Shown in pieces: positions 11,517 to 23,920 of a stretch of 64,000 bases of DNA. The position numbers and the translations under genes were made by a program. Source of the stretch: Cokeromyces recurvatus (lineage: Eukaryota; Mucoromycota; Mucoromycetes; Mucorales; Mucoraceae); NCBI RefSeq assembly GCF_025118155.1, contig NW_026251422.1, positions 180,595 through 244,594 on the forward strand, read 5' to 3'. The first letter of the stretch is position 1. Each line of letters opens with the position of its first letter. The notes beneath the pieces are model-generated. The model made no database searches. It had not been told where the DNA came from and saw only the letters and a program-made list of their open reading frames with translations.

Positions 11517-13222
11517 CTATTTCTGTATAACAACCTTATATTCTTATTTCTTCTATTTGTAAATACATATATAAAAAAAAAATCATGTATTATTAAAATA
11601 TCTCGATAACAATAATAATAATAATAACAATAAAAAAAAAGCTTCCAACAGCGCACTCTTACAATTAAAAGAAGCCTTCAAATATATTATTGATATGTAT
11701 ATGCAGTAAAGATTGGTAACTCTGCCATGTGTGTCTAACTAAGTTTGTGATAATAAAAGGACATTTCTCTTTAAAGCCAAAGCCCTTATTGTCGTGTTTA
11801 CTTGTATGAAACAAGTTATAAATTATAGTTAATCATTTTTTTCAGTTCCTGAATAAAAGGCGGACATGTGGATATTCAGTTTACGATTTTATTATTAAAA
11901 TAAAATAAAACAATCTAAATGAACACCTCGTAATATTTTATTTTTTAACTATATTCGCCCCCTCCCCCCTCCAAACTACTAGTTCAAAAGGAAGAAAGGG
12001 AACTAAATAATCCTTATAAGAGACAAGAGGTAAAAAAAAGCAAAAGATGAAGGAAAGAATGACCTTAAATATGAGTAGAGAAGAACTATTCTGTCTGTAT
12101 AGAAGTAGAATTACGTCTATTAAAAGTATAGCAAGTTTTATGAACACTTTTTTTTTTTTTTTTTTTTTTTCAAGGTTCAGACAAGGCGTCTCCGTTCTCA
12201 AGGAAAGATCTTACGACTGCGTTTTGGATGGGAAGGGGAAGGGTCCAGAGTTTAGAAAGAACTTTCATTGAGCATTTATGTTGGATTCTGGTGGTAGGCT
12301 TCATTATATTGTCTTTATTCGTTTTAGGTTAGGTTTGAAAAAAAAAAAATTGGCAAAGCTGGGTTCTTGAAGGTAAGATAGTCACCGTTGTAGCGGTTGA
12401 AATCTGCTGTAGCTTAGAAGATATTGAATTTGTCCACTTGATTTTTAAATTCAAGTACATGGTCAAAATATATTAGGAGTGATGTATATCAAAGTAGATC
12501 CATGGTGTTGCTACGAAACTAAAAGAAAATGGCTTTGGTATAAGGACACTGAAAAAGCCAAATTCAGGGATAAAATATCATATATTAATTTGCATGAGTT
12601 TTTTTTTTTCTCTTTTCTTTTCTTTTGAGTTACACAGATATTTACCAAAAAATTTAAAAGATACTGAATACAACCTTCACTTCTCTTTAAATGTATTCTC
12701 ACTAAAAGCTGTCAAACATAATCTTTTTATAGCCCGTTTATTAAAATTAAATTAGTCACGACTATTTCAGTGCATGCAATATATACGGATCAATTCTTAT
12801 TCTTTTACGCCATCAAAACTACAATGGTATTTAAATTTTAGCATTCCTATTTAGCATAGGTATTTATTTAATTTCTCATATAAAAAAAAATAAAAAACAC
12901 CCCCATCAACAAAGAACTACATCTACATCTCTAAAATCATTTGGAATATAATAAGCTTGTTTGCAATAGAAGAGAATATGCATACAAGTGCTTTGATATA
13001 AATACATGTATAATGAATAAATAATTGCTTGAAACTATAATTGATCAATTGATCAATGTACATTTATATATTTAAATACTTTTGACAAGTCTCTTTCCTC
13101 CCCCCCTTTTTTTTTTTGAATAAACCCAGTTACCTCGCATGAGTAATATGGTATTTCTACTTCAAATCCAGACAATATTAGTAAATACAAAATTTAGACA
13201 GATTGAAGCTTATGCTTGGACT

Positions 13223-13252
<30 letters not shown>

Positions 13253-13257
<5 letters not shown>

Positions 13258-13863
13258 AATCGTATAACTCAGTGAAATCTGATTGTCGCCCCTATTCTCA
13301 CAATACCAATGACAAGAAGTGAACGGTTTCGTTGCGTGCGATGGCGACTTGGTTGGTTACCTCTTGGTAAACCCTCCCCCAAGCCTTGCCCCTTCCATCT
13401 AAATGAACTCTTCACACGCTCACATAGTGTTTCTTGTTTGCATATGCATAACCGCCTTCAGATGCCCCAAATCTATTGAATATACACTCACTCTTTTATC
13501 TCTTGAATCTTCTATTACCATCGACATTCCATACTAAGAAAGTAAAAAAAATCAATTGATGTCTGGCTCATACACTGGCCTTCTATATGTGCCATTCTGC
13601 TTGGAGATGGACTATCTAGCTTCACTCCCAAATTCATGAACCCTCTGACCATCATCTTCTTTCAATACAACAACGAATTTCTGATAGTTAATTATCATCA
13701 CTTATGCATACACTTTAACATTTTCCCCTTTATATCCCAAAAGGGTTTTTCTTTCCATAGCGGCCTGATTAGAGCAAGCTTGCATCTATAAATGCTATGT
13801 GCCCATTGGCCATTTTTTAATTTTTTAATTTTTAAATAAAATTCAGTAGTTTAATCGTATAAC
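13253..13863. repeat. 16-bp direct repeats flanking a 0.6-kb GC-richer segment
   Basis: The sequence AGTTTAATCGTATAAC occurs at 13253-13268 and again at 13848-13863. The segment between is visibly less AT-rich than its surroundings. It could be an old insertion or a non-coding transcript; no ORF supports a protein. Confidence 0.45.
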
Positions 13864-14524
13864 CTAAGACCATGTTGTAGGACTTTGAAAAGCATGAAAG
13901 CAATGTTAGCTGTGAACGTTCTCTGCAGGCTTTGAAAAATATCCTTAGTTTCGACACAACTAAATAATAATAATAATAATAATAAATGAGTTGACTTGCT
14001 TAATCTTCAAGTAAGGTGTCTATCAAGAACGTTTCATCTTGAAAGTTTTCTTGTTGATGCTTGCAAACTGATACTTTTAGTATGCTAATGGTAATACTAT
14101 TTTATATATACATTTATAGAACAAAGGTTAAGCAGTATGAAATGGCCTGTGGTAAAAAGTGTATAGAGTTGTTATTTTAGCATAATTTTAATGGATATAC
14201 TGCTGTGGATGAAATAGAAAATGAAAATAGGGATCTACAACACGTGACTACTTCAACACCGCTTCCTACTGTTTGTAAAAAAAAAAAAAAGAAAAAAAAA
14301 GCATTGAAATGATAGTTGATAAAATCAAAAAAAAGTAGGTAGACTAAAGACTGTCAATGTTGAATTAACCGCTCACAAATATGTTTATACTTATTTTCTT
14401 AAAATGTTTGAACAAAGAAAGCAATAATTAATTAATTTAGTTAGTTGTTTCTGTTAGAACGGTTTTATCATCGTTAAAAAATTACATTCGTGGTGAGACC
14501 AAAATTTCTATTTTTATTTTCATT

Positions 14525-14563
<39 letters not shown>

Positions 14564-14629
14564 GTATATTTTCAAATGCAACACTATTTTTTGTTTGTTT
14601 GTTCCTTTTTGTTTCTTTTTATATAACAA

Positions 14630-15561
14630 ATGGGTAAAGCACAAAGTAAATTAAGTCCGGAACAGTTAAATGACCTTCAGAAGTGTACTTATTGTAAAGT
14701 AGATTTTTCTTTTCTTTTTAAAAAAAAATAATAATGATAAAGGATATAATATAAATGACTAAATGGTTACGTTAAATAGTCGAAAAAAAGGAATTACAAC
14801 AATGGTATAGTCTATTTACATGAGCAAATAAAATATAGTGACTAAAGTAATAACAACAGGTATAAAGGATTCTTAAAAGATTGTCCATCAGGTCAATTAG
14901 ATAAAACTGAATTTCAAAAAATATATAAGCAATTCTTTCCTTTTGGTGATCCTTCTCGATTTGCAGATTATGTATTTAATGTATTTGATAATGATAAAAA
15001 TGGTATGATTGACTTTAAAGAGTTTATTGTGGCATTATCAGTAACAAGCAGAGGTCGAGTGGATGAAAAGTTATTATGTAAGTTTGTAAAAAAAAAAATA
15101 TATATATATGGATATATTAAAATATACGTTGGATAAGACATTCATATACTTTATTTTAGGGGCATTTCAAGTAAGTTTTTTTTTTTTTTTTAAAAAAAAA
15201 AAAAGAAACTCTTTCTTCAATTATTTATATTTACATGTGGTGTGATAGCTTTATGATATTGATAATGATGGATTTATTACTCGAGATGAAATGTTGTGTA
15301 TAGTAGATGCAATTTATAAAATGGTGGGAAGTATGGTGAAATTACCACCCGATGAAGATACACCAGAAAAGCGAGTTAATAAAATATTTGACTTAATGGA
15401 CAATGTATGTTATTTTATTTTTATTTATTTATTTTCTTAATACTAAATAGAACTGTTTATAGGATAAGGACGGTAGATTATCTATGGATGAATTTAGAGA
15501 AGGATCAAAGAAAGATCCTACTATTTTACAAGCATTAAATTTGTACGATGGAATGGTTTAA
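14630..15561 (+). CDS. NCS1: Neuronal calcium sensor 1/frequenin homologue
   Basis: EF-hand calcium sensor of 190 aa, exactly the family length. Six exons: 14630-14693, 14780-14804, 14860-15077, 15160-15170, 15249-15404, 15463-15561; all junctions GT-AG and the frame closes. The N-terminus [13 protein letters not shown] is a myristoylation signal. EF-hand 1 is degenerate as usual (the DCPSG loop). EF-hands 2-4 have canonical loops beginning [19 protein letters not shown] and DNDKDGRLS. Fungal NCS1/Frq1 activates the phosphatidylinositol 4-kinase Pik1 at the Golgi and supports calcium tolerance and growth. Exon 4 is only 11 nt (coding W-A-F-Q with a split Trp codon), so the gene is invisible to simple ORF scanning. 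It converges on the next gene with 62 bp between stop codons. Confidence 0.95.
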
Positions 15562-15623
15562 TTTAATAAAATGATGAGGAATTATTATTATTTTTTCTTT
15601 TTTCTTTTTTTTGGGTTTATTAA

Positions 15624-17310
15624 TTATAGAGAAAAACTAGCCCTTTGGTTATCAAGTCGTGGTTTTGATTTATAAATAAAATTCAATATATGCTGTAAAT
15701 CCTCTTCTTTACTTTTTAAATTAGCATCTTGATTAACAAGTCGATAGCCTTCAAGTGATTCGACTTTATTAAATAATCTAAGCATAAATAAATCCCGTTC
15801 TTTCATTGCTGACATGCTATATCGTTGTCTATTATAAAAGGTAGTTCGATGACTATCAAGTGACTTGACCAGCAAGTCTGTTGTATGAGTTAAATCTTTT
15901 ATCAAAACTTCTTCATGAGATAACCAGTCCTAACGATGATAATAAATAAATAATGGTTTTAAAGAATATTAAATACACATACATGGTCTGTATAATAGGT
16001 CTTCTTATTCATTCTATCAAAAATGATACGTCGAATAAAGGTAAAATCAAGCTTCTTTTGCTGTTGACATTGAAGCACACGTTGATTATCTAAAGATCTT
16101 AAAGCAGATTTTTCTATTTGTTGAACTAATTCTTGTAACAAAATCTTGTCATTTTTCTTTGGTGGTGATAAACGAACTCGTTGATCTTCCATTCGACCCC
16201 TTGATAAACGCTCAATGACTTTGTCTAGGCTTGCAGCAGCTAAATCTTTCATTTGTTCTTCACTGAAACTAATACGTTGATTATGAAACTGTGGTGCTAT
16301 TTGTGCTAATTTATCAATCGCATTTAATAGTTCATCTAAATCTTCTTTATGATTGGATAATATTCTTTTTTCAGTTTTTTCAACCTTTTCTACTTTAGTT
16401 GCCATGATTGACTCATATGCAGGAGGGGAAGCATATAAAGGATAATTTGTTGAGTCGTTTATGACTGGTTTAGCTTCATATGCAGGAGGTTGTTGTTGGG
16501 CAACTAATTCTTTTACTACATTCATTAAATGATTCATTGTGTCCCAAGTTGTAATTATTTCTTGATTTGCATCTGTTTCATCTAACGTTATGTTACCAGC
16601 CGCTTTTTCTCTCTGAAAGAAGGAAACTTTATTATGAAGTTCTTGTTGAAGTAGAGTACTATCAGCAGATAACCTTGATAATGAGTCCTGCTGAATTGAA
16701 TTAAGTTCTAACAAGTGATAAATGTCGTTTAAAAGAGCTGCTAATGAACAACATAAAGTATAGTCATGTTGACTCATTTGGGTATTATGTGAATCTAATA
16801 TTTCATGTACTTTTGATAAAGTAGTTGTAGGAGATGATTGACTACGTATCATTGGACTACTTGTAAACTGTTCTTGTATCAAGTTTGTATTTTGAGTAAT
16901 AGAATCCAACAAGTCACTTTGTTCATAACAAGAGGATCTTCTTTCATAGTAATTCAAGTCTTTTATAATTTGTAATAAAAGTAAATCCAACACATTAAGA
17001 CAAACATGTTTAACTGACTGAAGTGAATTGATAACTTCAGAAGATAAGCATTGAGAGTTAATAATAACCCTTGAATATTCCATAGGTTCTTTGGAAAGGC
17101 TTTCAAGGATTGGGTCATTTGTTAAGTCGTCATCATGAACAATATTATCTTGTTGTTGTTGTTGTTCAGCCTATATATATAAAAAAAATAGAGACAAATA
17201 TAAACATGTTTCTATTTTAAATGGTGACTTTTAATTAGTTTTGTAAAGGAACTTACACTATTTCTAGATGCATTTAATTTTTTCTTTTTTCTTTCTAAAG
17301 TAGCCATCAT
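15624..17310 (-). CDS. Unrecognised protein with repeated NQR motifs
   Basis: Predicted 515-aa protein I do not recognise. Exons: complement(17257-17310), complement(15983-17170), complement(15624-15929); introns of 86 and 53 bp with consensus ends, all phase 0. The N-terminus is basic (MMATLERKKKKLNASRN) followed by a Gln run. The middle is helical and Ser/Gln-rich with PPAYE motifs at two places (YASPPAYES, QQPPAYEA), which resemble PPxY ligands of WW domains. The C-terminal 230 residues contain five copies of a short motif around NQR: FHNQRISFS, MEDQRVRLS, LDNQRVLQC, YNRQRYSMS and LDNQRASFS at the extreme C-terminus. No membrane segment or enzyme motif is visible. Function unknown; a scaffold or adaptor bound by NEDD4/Rsp5-type ligases is speculation from the PPxY motifs. 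Confidence 0.75.
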
Positions 17311-19268
17311 GAACAGAAAGGGAAAGGAAAGAAAAGGAAAGAAAAGAAAAGAAAAAGAGTGTAATTTATGTATTTTATTACATAAAAGTTTATATTTAAA
17401 AATAAATGGGGATATATTTGATTTTGCTCCTTCCCCTCAATTAAGAAATGTTGTATAACTCTGTATTACCCTACTCTACTTGCTCTTTTAAGCACAGTTA
17501 ATTATAGGAGAAGACATCTAAGCTCGATAAACTATTACATTTTAAAATAATAACAATAAAAAGAATTCGCCCGGAGGGGAAGCTCTTTAATAAAAAAAAA
17601 AAAGTGAAAGGATTAAACCGCCTTCCCCCCTCCTTAATAGGCTTAAAAGGAGAAGAAAGAGAAAGGAGGTCTACATAGCAGGTAAGCATTTCTGGTTTAA
17701 TTCCAGACGTTTTTTAATTGATAGTAAAGGTAATTATGAATAAGATTAAAATTAGCGTTAAATAACTTATGCCATTCCAGATCAATAAGGAGATAGCCTT
17801 CAATTGTTAGTAACATTAACACCACACTGCCAAAATGTACTACCTGTTTTACACGTGAAAACACTTCAGCCTCAGATTTGTTTGTAGCTCTTCAATGCGA
17901 CCGTGTTATGTCGACTACAAATTCTTGACGCTTTATACTCACTCACAATTGTCAAAATCTGAAGATCACCAGCTTAATATCGTTTCTGTTGTAGCACACA
18001 CACACACAAGATACTGGTTATTACGCATTTATTACCCTTCAACTTGACGAGATCTTTTGTCCAAATATGTCTGTTCTAAAGTCAATCAGACGTACTTTCT
18101 AATGATCTTCTTTGAACTATTCTGACAGTCATTTTTTATTAAATTGATATCAATATTATGCGATATGTAAAAAATCATAGATTACTAACTATCTCTTAGC
18201 AATTATGTTTTTTACCTAATTTTGCTGTCTTCAACTGGATTCAACTTCTTCTTTTTCCTTCTTATCCTTATTTTTTTTTCTATTTCTCTTCTATTTCGCT
18301 TGTTATGTTTCTTCCTTCCATTAAACATTTGGCTAACCAGCCTGTCTGCAGCTCTTTGATAACCTTGATATAAGTTGAACTTTTCTTTTGCCAAATAAAA
18401 GTTATATAAAGGGAAATAATCTTTTCTGCAGTAATATTCATTACCAAGTGTTATTCTAGTCGTGAAATAACAGATCATCGCCTAATTAGGAATAGGAGTT
18501 GCACCTGATATTTACAAAGGTGGATATTATAGGAGATAGTCAATGTCGTATAACAAAAATGATCTACTACTAGTACAAGGTGATACTATATTGATATTTC
18601 TCTAAGCTCAAAATATATTGAATGATAATCAATTAATCCAAGAGGAAGTAATCCACTGTAGCAGTAGAGACTTGAAAACTTTAACCCAAAAAAACATATT
18701 ACCCCTCTGTAGATACTTTTCAATTATTGGAGAGTTGCAATATTGTATAGTATTGCTTATTTAAGGCATAAAATTCGAATGGTAAATATATAGAAACAAG
18801 AGAATATCATACTATCTTGTTCGCCTCTATCTCTATTCTTTCTCAGTAATCAATTATTATATGTATTTTAAAAGTCTATATAGAAGGACGCTTTATGACG
18901 GTCTTGTGTAAACTTGATACCATATATGAACAGAATTTGTTGTATTATATTTCTTGAAAATAAGTCATGGATAATATTTATTGTTCAAGGAGATATAGAC
19001 TATTGACCAAACTGGTATGATGGATAGCAATCATGATCAATTTACAGCGACTACAATCATGAATTTTTATATAATCAAGTCGGAGCACATGACACTGATG
19101 GTTAAAGCACACTATAATATGGCAATCCTTCCTTCACAACAATAGAGTTCCTTTAATTTAAATAATATATCTTTTTTTTTTATCAGAATAATTTATCATT
19201 CGTTTTCGATTAATATATAATTGAAATAAATACATATTTGTATATAAGAATGTTTTGTTTCGTCTAAC
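17311..19268. other. Intergenic region, no gene seen
   Basis: About 2 kb of AT-rich DNA between divergent genes. An 88-codon reverse ORF at 18212-18478 has a Lys/Arg-rich tail but no homologue I recognise and no splice context; I do not call it. A short CA repeat lies near 17997-18008. Confidence 0.55.
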
Positions 19269-19508
19269 ATGTATAAAATAAAGAATTATTGTATTTTACT
19301 AATTTTGTTATTATTGTTTATTCATATTACACAATGTACTGATAACGATAAAGATCAAGAAAGGAAAAGTAAAATAGTTTATTTATAATGCTTTTTTTTT
19401 TCTGCTTCCATATAAAATGAGATTACATGACCCGTCTTTATTTTAAATAGGTTCTCTACTAAAAGAAAAGATAGTGATCGACCATGGTTTAGGTATACAA
19501 CAACTACA

Positions 19509-19544
<36 letters not shown>

Positions 19545-21819
19545 TTGATATGTTAACATTTGGCATCGTGTAACAAAATAGAATTGTACAAAAATCTTCA
19601 AAATCATGAATCTGATTGCTTTAAAAAAGTAACTTTAAAACTTATTCATGGCTGCAATTCTTTAAATATAGACAGTATTGAAAATATGGAATGTTAGCTA
19701 AATACAAATTTTTTTTTATGCGTGTATCCCAGACTGTATACATATATGCATATTAATTTGAAAAAAACTAATTTATATTATAGATGCTCTTATGTTAACA
19801 TTATGTGAACTATCCTTAGCCCATATTCCTATACCAGTTGAATGTCAAAATATAGAAGAGAACACGAGAAAAAAACAAAATAAAATTAGATATTGTGTTC
19901 AGTAAATTTTATATAGAAATATTCTATGGGGCTTTTACATATTGTATATATTTTTAGAAAACTATCAACTTTACCACAAACATGGACATCTTATAGCGGT
20001 AATTCTCTATACACATATATTTATAATACACTATATTATTAATATACATATATATATATATATGTATGTATGTATGTATATGTATCTATAAGGCTATTTT
20101 CGTGATGTTGGTAAGCTTTGTTAATATCTCAGTTTTAGATTTTGCAAAATATTTAATATTATTCAATATGATTAGTGGTTATATGTTTCGCTATTCGATA
20201 TCCCATGGAAAAGGGTATATATGATTACTATATATGGCCTTAGTATCAATATTAATACAGTTTTGATACTATTACAGAGATCCTTGAAAGGCTTCATACA
20301 AACATTACTTTAAATCAAGCAAAAAATTTTGATCTTTTACAAAAGCAACAGGATTACTTGATGCATTGGAGAGAAGAAGAACTCAGTACACTTCATCATT
20401 TAAAACATTCTCAGCATGAACTCCTGGTACAAATGGATGCCGTACGTGATACTCATCTTAAGACTGTCAACCAAATCCAATCTATCTTTGATGCACTTGT
20501 CCTTTTACAAAATCAAACAGAGGTCATGATGCAACGTTATAATCAAATGGTAGAATATCATATTCAAGAGGTCACAACCCAATTCAATCAACTCTCTTTA
20601 CGACAAGAGGTAGAAGTGGACCATTTCTTGAGTTCTATTATGAATGGTCTAAGAAAGTTAGATGAACAACTTGTTCGAATGACTGCTACACAGCAAGATG
20701 TGTTTGAGCATTGGGAAGAAGCAAAGGCAAGTAAAATAAATAAATAATGATGCTTGAATGAATCAAATCATTCACATTCCATAATAATAGTCCATTCAAG
20801 GTAAATACATGGATATATGGCAAGAAACAGTCGAGCAAATCAACACTAGTTTAAATCAAATCTTGGATCAGACCCTGAATCATGCAAAGGACTTGCAAGA
20901 AGATTTATCGATTATACAAGATAAGATTTTATTTGTTACTTTCCCCTTTAAATGGCTAACGGAATTTTCAACAGATCTAATCTCAGGTAAATAAGTACAT
21001 GACGAGTTTACATTTAGGCTTAATTTCTTTCCCTCCTTTTTTTTTTTGCCTCGTATCTATAGTTATTGAACGATTTGTTTTAGACGTTTTGATCTATACT
21101 ATGCTATTCAATTATGTCTATCATAACTCGTTATTCAATAATCGTGCTTATCATCCTTTAATGACCAAGTTTGGAGTATCTCTAGTATCAGTATTATGTA
21201 AGTTATAACAGTCATCACATACATGAATAGACTCATAATGTGTTATACAGCACAGTTTTATCTTTTACAATATTTCAAAGGATTAAATCCTGATATATTC
21301 AATACGATTTATTTTAGATTGATTATCATTATTTTAGAGGTATACCAAAATCAAACTTGTATTATGAATATGTCACTAATTTGTATATAGTGGATTCTAA
21401 AGAATTATTCCAGACAAGTATGGAGAAAACTTGATAGGCAACACTTTTCTCTATTAACCTCAAAAAATAAACGCTCCATCATAAATCACGATAAAACAGG
21501 TTTAGTAGATGAAGCAGTGACAGCTGTTGTACCTCATATAAAACCATCAAGGTTCCTAAATGGTAATAATTCGTCAGAAAAAATGATGATCAATAGAAAG
21601 AAACAATCTATAGTATATTACTTTCAAAGATATCATTATAATCCACATAATGAACATAATAAAGCTGAAACATTTAGTAATCAAGAAGAAGAAGAAGAAG
21701 AGGAAGAAGAAGAAGATATTATTATAAATAATCATGGTGTGCCAGAAAATAAACCAGATAAAGTTACCTATAAAAAGGACTATCCAAGCTACCATTTCCA
21801 TCGCTATTATGATAAATAA
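19269..21819 (+). CDS. KAR5: Nuclear fusion (karyogamy) protein Kar5/GEX1 family
   Basis: Membrane protein of the nuclear envelope/ER required for nuclear-envelope fusion in mating (Kar5, Brambleberry, GEX1). Eleven exons: 19269-19368, 19451-19492, 19784-19901, 19958-19998, 20093-20110, 20176-20214, 20278-20726, 20791-20986, 21063-21197, 21251-21339, 21391-21819; phases agree throughout and give 551 aa. An N-terminal signal peptide (MYKIKNYCILLILLLLFIH) is followed by the conserved Cys-containing region: LTLCELSLA, a further Cys, then PQTWTSYSGYFRDV and CFAIRYP. A long coiled coil spans about residues 125-330, then C-terminal hydrophobic segments and a Glu-rich tail. Intron 7 (20727-20790) is a GC-AG intron with the consensus AG|GCAAGT donor. 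Exon 2 and the 291-bp second intron are the least certain parts. Confidence 0.8.
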
Positions 21820-21974
21820 AAGCTAGCTTTGGCTCACACATAAAAGCCGCAATATTTAAATTCCAAACTTTTATTGGACAATGCATTTTTTTTTATTGTT
21901 ATTAAATAATACGGGTATTTTTTTTTTTTTTTTTTTTTTTTTTTATTCTTTTTTCTTTTCGTTACTTTTTAATA

Positions 21975-23411
21975 ATGTCAGCTGTGACCGCAGTCAGTAA
22001 TCCTCCACCAACTCCCATTGATACTCCAACAACAATTAAATCAGCTTCAGCAACAAAAACAGGCAATGAAGAAAAGAAAAAGAAGCGAATTAAAAGGAAA
22101 TCAAACCGACATTCACGTAAACAACCAACTCTAAAAACTAAGGTCGTCGTTAGACGACTTCCTCCCAATCTTCCAGAAGAAATTTTTATGAATTCAGTTA
22201 AGCCCTGGGTATCTGAAGAAACTGTCGATTATACCTTATATGTTTCGGGTAAATTAAGTAAAAGGTATGAATATCAAATACATAGACAAGAACTTATTGC
22301 AAGAAGATGTTTACATTGATAAATTATTAAAAACAGTAAAGCAAAAGAAAGCGTCTTTTCTCGTGCTTATTTTCACTTTAAATCAATGGAAAATGTAATT
22401 GCTTTTCATCAGGGATTTGATGGTCACATTTTTATTGATAATCGTGGTAAGTCTCAATAATAATAGTAAAAGTGCCCAAAGCCGAACATTTATATATTGA
22501 CGATCATGTTTTTCTTTTCTTTTATTTTTTTTTTCTTTAAAAAAAAAAAAAAGGCACTGAAAGTAGAGCTGTTGTCGAGTTCTCACCTTATCAAAAAATC
22601 CCTAAAACAAGTAAAAGTGTAGATGCTCGCCAAGGGACCATTGATGAAGATCCAGATTACTTGAACTTTTTAGAATCTTTAAAAGTTGAAGAAGCAACTC
22701 AAAATGAGCAACAAAGTGAGCATGCAGATGGTCTTACTCAAATTGAAAGATTAGAAAATAGGATTGCCTTGGTAACAGGTAATATATATATATATCTGCT
22801 AAAATGATGGCGTATTCCTGATCGTGTTATATACAGCTCAAACATTAGCAGCCGAACAAGCGAGTAAACCTAAAACAACCCCTCTCTTGGAGCACATCCG
22901 TGCTCAAAAAGCTGCTCAAGCAGCAGCGAAGGCTAAAGCAGCAGCTAAAAAAGCGGCTAGAAGAAAGGCTGAAAGGTCAAATACGAAAAAGAGTGGTACT
23001 GATCAAGCAGCAGCTACTAGTCAAGATGGTACTTCATCACCTGTGGCAGATACAAAGAAAAAGAGAGAAAGAAATAGAAAGAAGAAGGAACCAGTTAGTA
23101 AAAAGGTTCCAGGAAAAGAAGATACTGCAAGTGTTATTTCAGATACATCTTCTGTAGCATCTTCATCAAAATCCCGACCATTTAGAAGACCTGCCAAAGA
23201 AGAAAGACCTGCCAAAGAAGGTAGACCTGCCAAAGAAGGTAGACCTTTAAAAGATCAGCAGCGGTCATCGAGACCACCAAAGGAAGGTAGTAATAACAAG
23301 CCCAAAAAACAAAACAACAACAATAGAAAACAAAATAATGAGCAACCTCAAGTCATAAAAATTCTTGGACGTCAATCATCATCATCACCTGGACCCAACA
23401 CTACAGGATAA
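21975..23411 (+). CDS. UPF3: Nonsense-mediated decay factor Upf3
   Basis: Smg-4/UPF3 family protein of 399 aa that bridges Upf2 and, in animals, the exon-junction complex during nonsense-mediated mRNA decay. Exons: 21975-22264, 22337-22446, 22554-22778, 22837-23411; frame closes. The UPF3 RNP-type domain begins at about residue 56 with KVVVRRLPPNLPEEIF, continues through SRAYFHFKSMENVIAFHQGFDGH, and ends with the family motifs AVVEFSPYQKIP and GTIDEDPDYLNFLESL. The C-terminal half is basic and low-complexity (Ala/Lys helix, then KKK-RER runs). It includes a short tandem repeat RPAKEGRPAKEG near residues 325-345. The N-terminal leader is also basic. Assignment is firm from domain order. Confidence 0.93.
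23192..23250 (+). repeat. Tandem AGACCTGCCAAAGAAG-type repeat in UPF3
   Basis: Three to four near-identical 18-bp units encode R-P-A-K-E-(E/G) in the basic tail of Upf3. The last unit has diverged to RPLKDQ. In-frame tandem duplication; likely polymorphic. Confidence 0.85.
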
Positions 23412-23920
23412 AAATAAACTGAATAATGACTTTGAGAGAATCCCGCCAAATTCTTTCATTTTTCTTTTTCTATAAAATTTTTCAAGGCAAACCAATGGCA
23501 AACCAATGGCAAACAACAGAAGCACAAGAGTCGAAAAAAAATATATATATTTATATGTATAAGTTTTGGATAAAAGAGCGAAAGAAAAGGAAGACAGTAT
23601 TATATTATGAAAGCAAATCACATAATTTTCTTTTTCCTTTTGTATATCAATTTAATACATATATTTTTTTTTTTTTTTTTACTCTTGATCCTAATATATT
23701 TTATTATTCTTCTTTGTTACATCTTTATTAAAGACATTATTTGTTATACTCTTAGATCATTGCATGTGCGATAAAATAGAAAACATAGCTTATTAAAAAC
23801 CACTAACAAGAAAAAAAAAAAAAGTTGAATAATAAAGCCTAATAGGTGACTAGTGATTTAGATATAAAATGTCTCCCTTTTTTTTATTTTTTTTATTTTT
23901 TTTTTTTCTGATTGGTGATC
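23412..23920. other. Intergenic spacer UPF3-DAM1
   Basis: AT-rich 0.5 kb with T-tracts just before DAM1. A 12-bp tandem (GGCAAACCAAT) is repeated near 23486-23512. No gene seen. Confidence 0.55.

Larger units (their letters stand above)
11361..14629. other. Long intergenic region, no gene seen
   Basis: About 3.3 kb without a supported gene. It holds T-tract repeats (11399-11516), a less AT-rich segment (about 13260-13760) bounded by two copies of a 16-bp direct repeat, and several A/T homopolymers. Small ORFs here show no domain or splice continuity. Confidence 0.55.

Noticed and set aside
18212..18478. Reverse 88-codon ORF with basic tail
   Set aside because: No homologue, domain or flanking exon; Lys/Arg-rich end is expected from purine-rich DNA.
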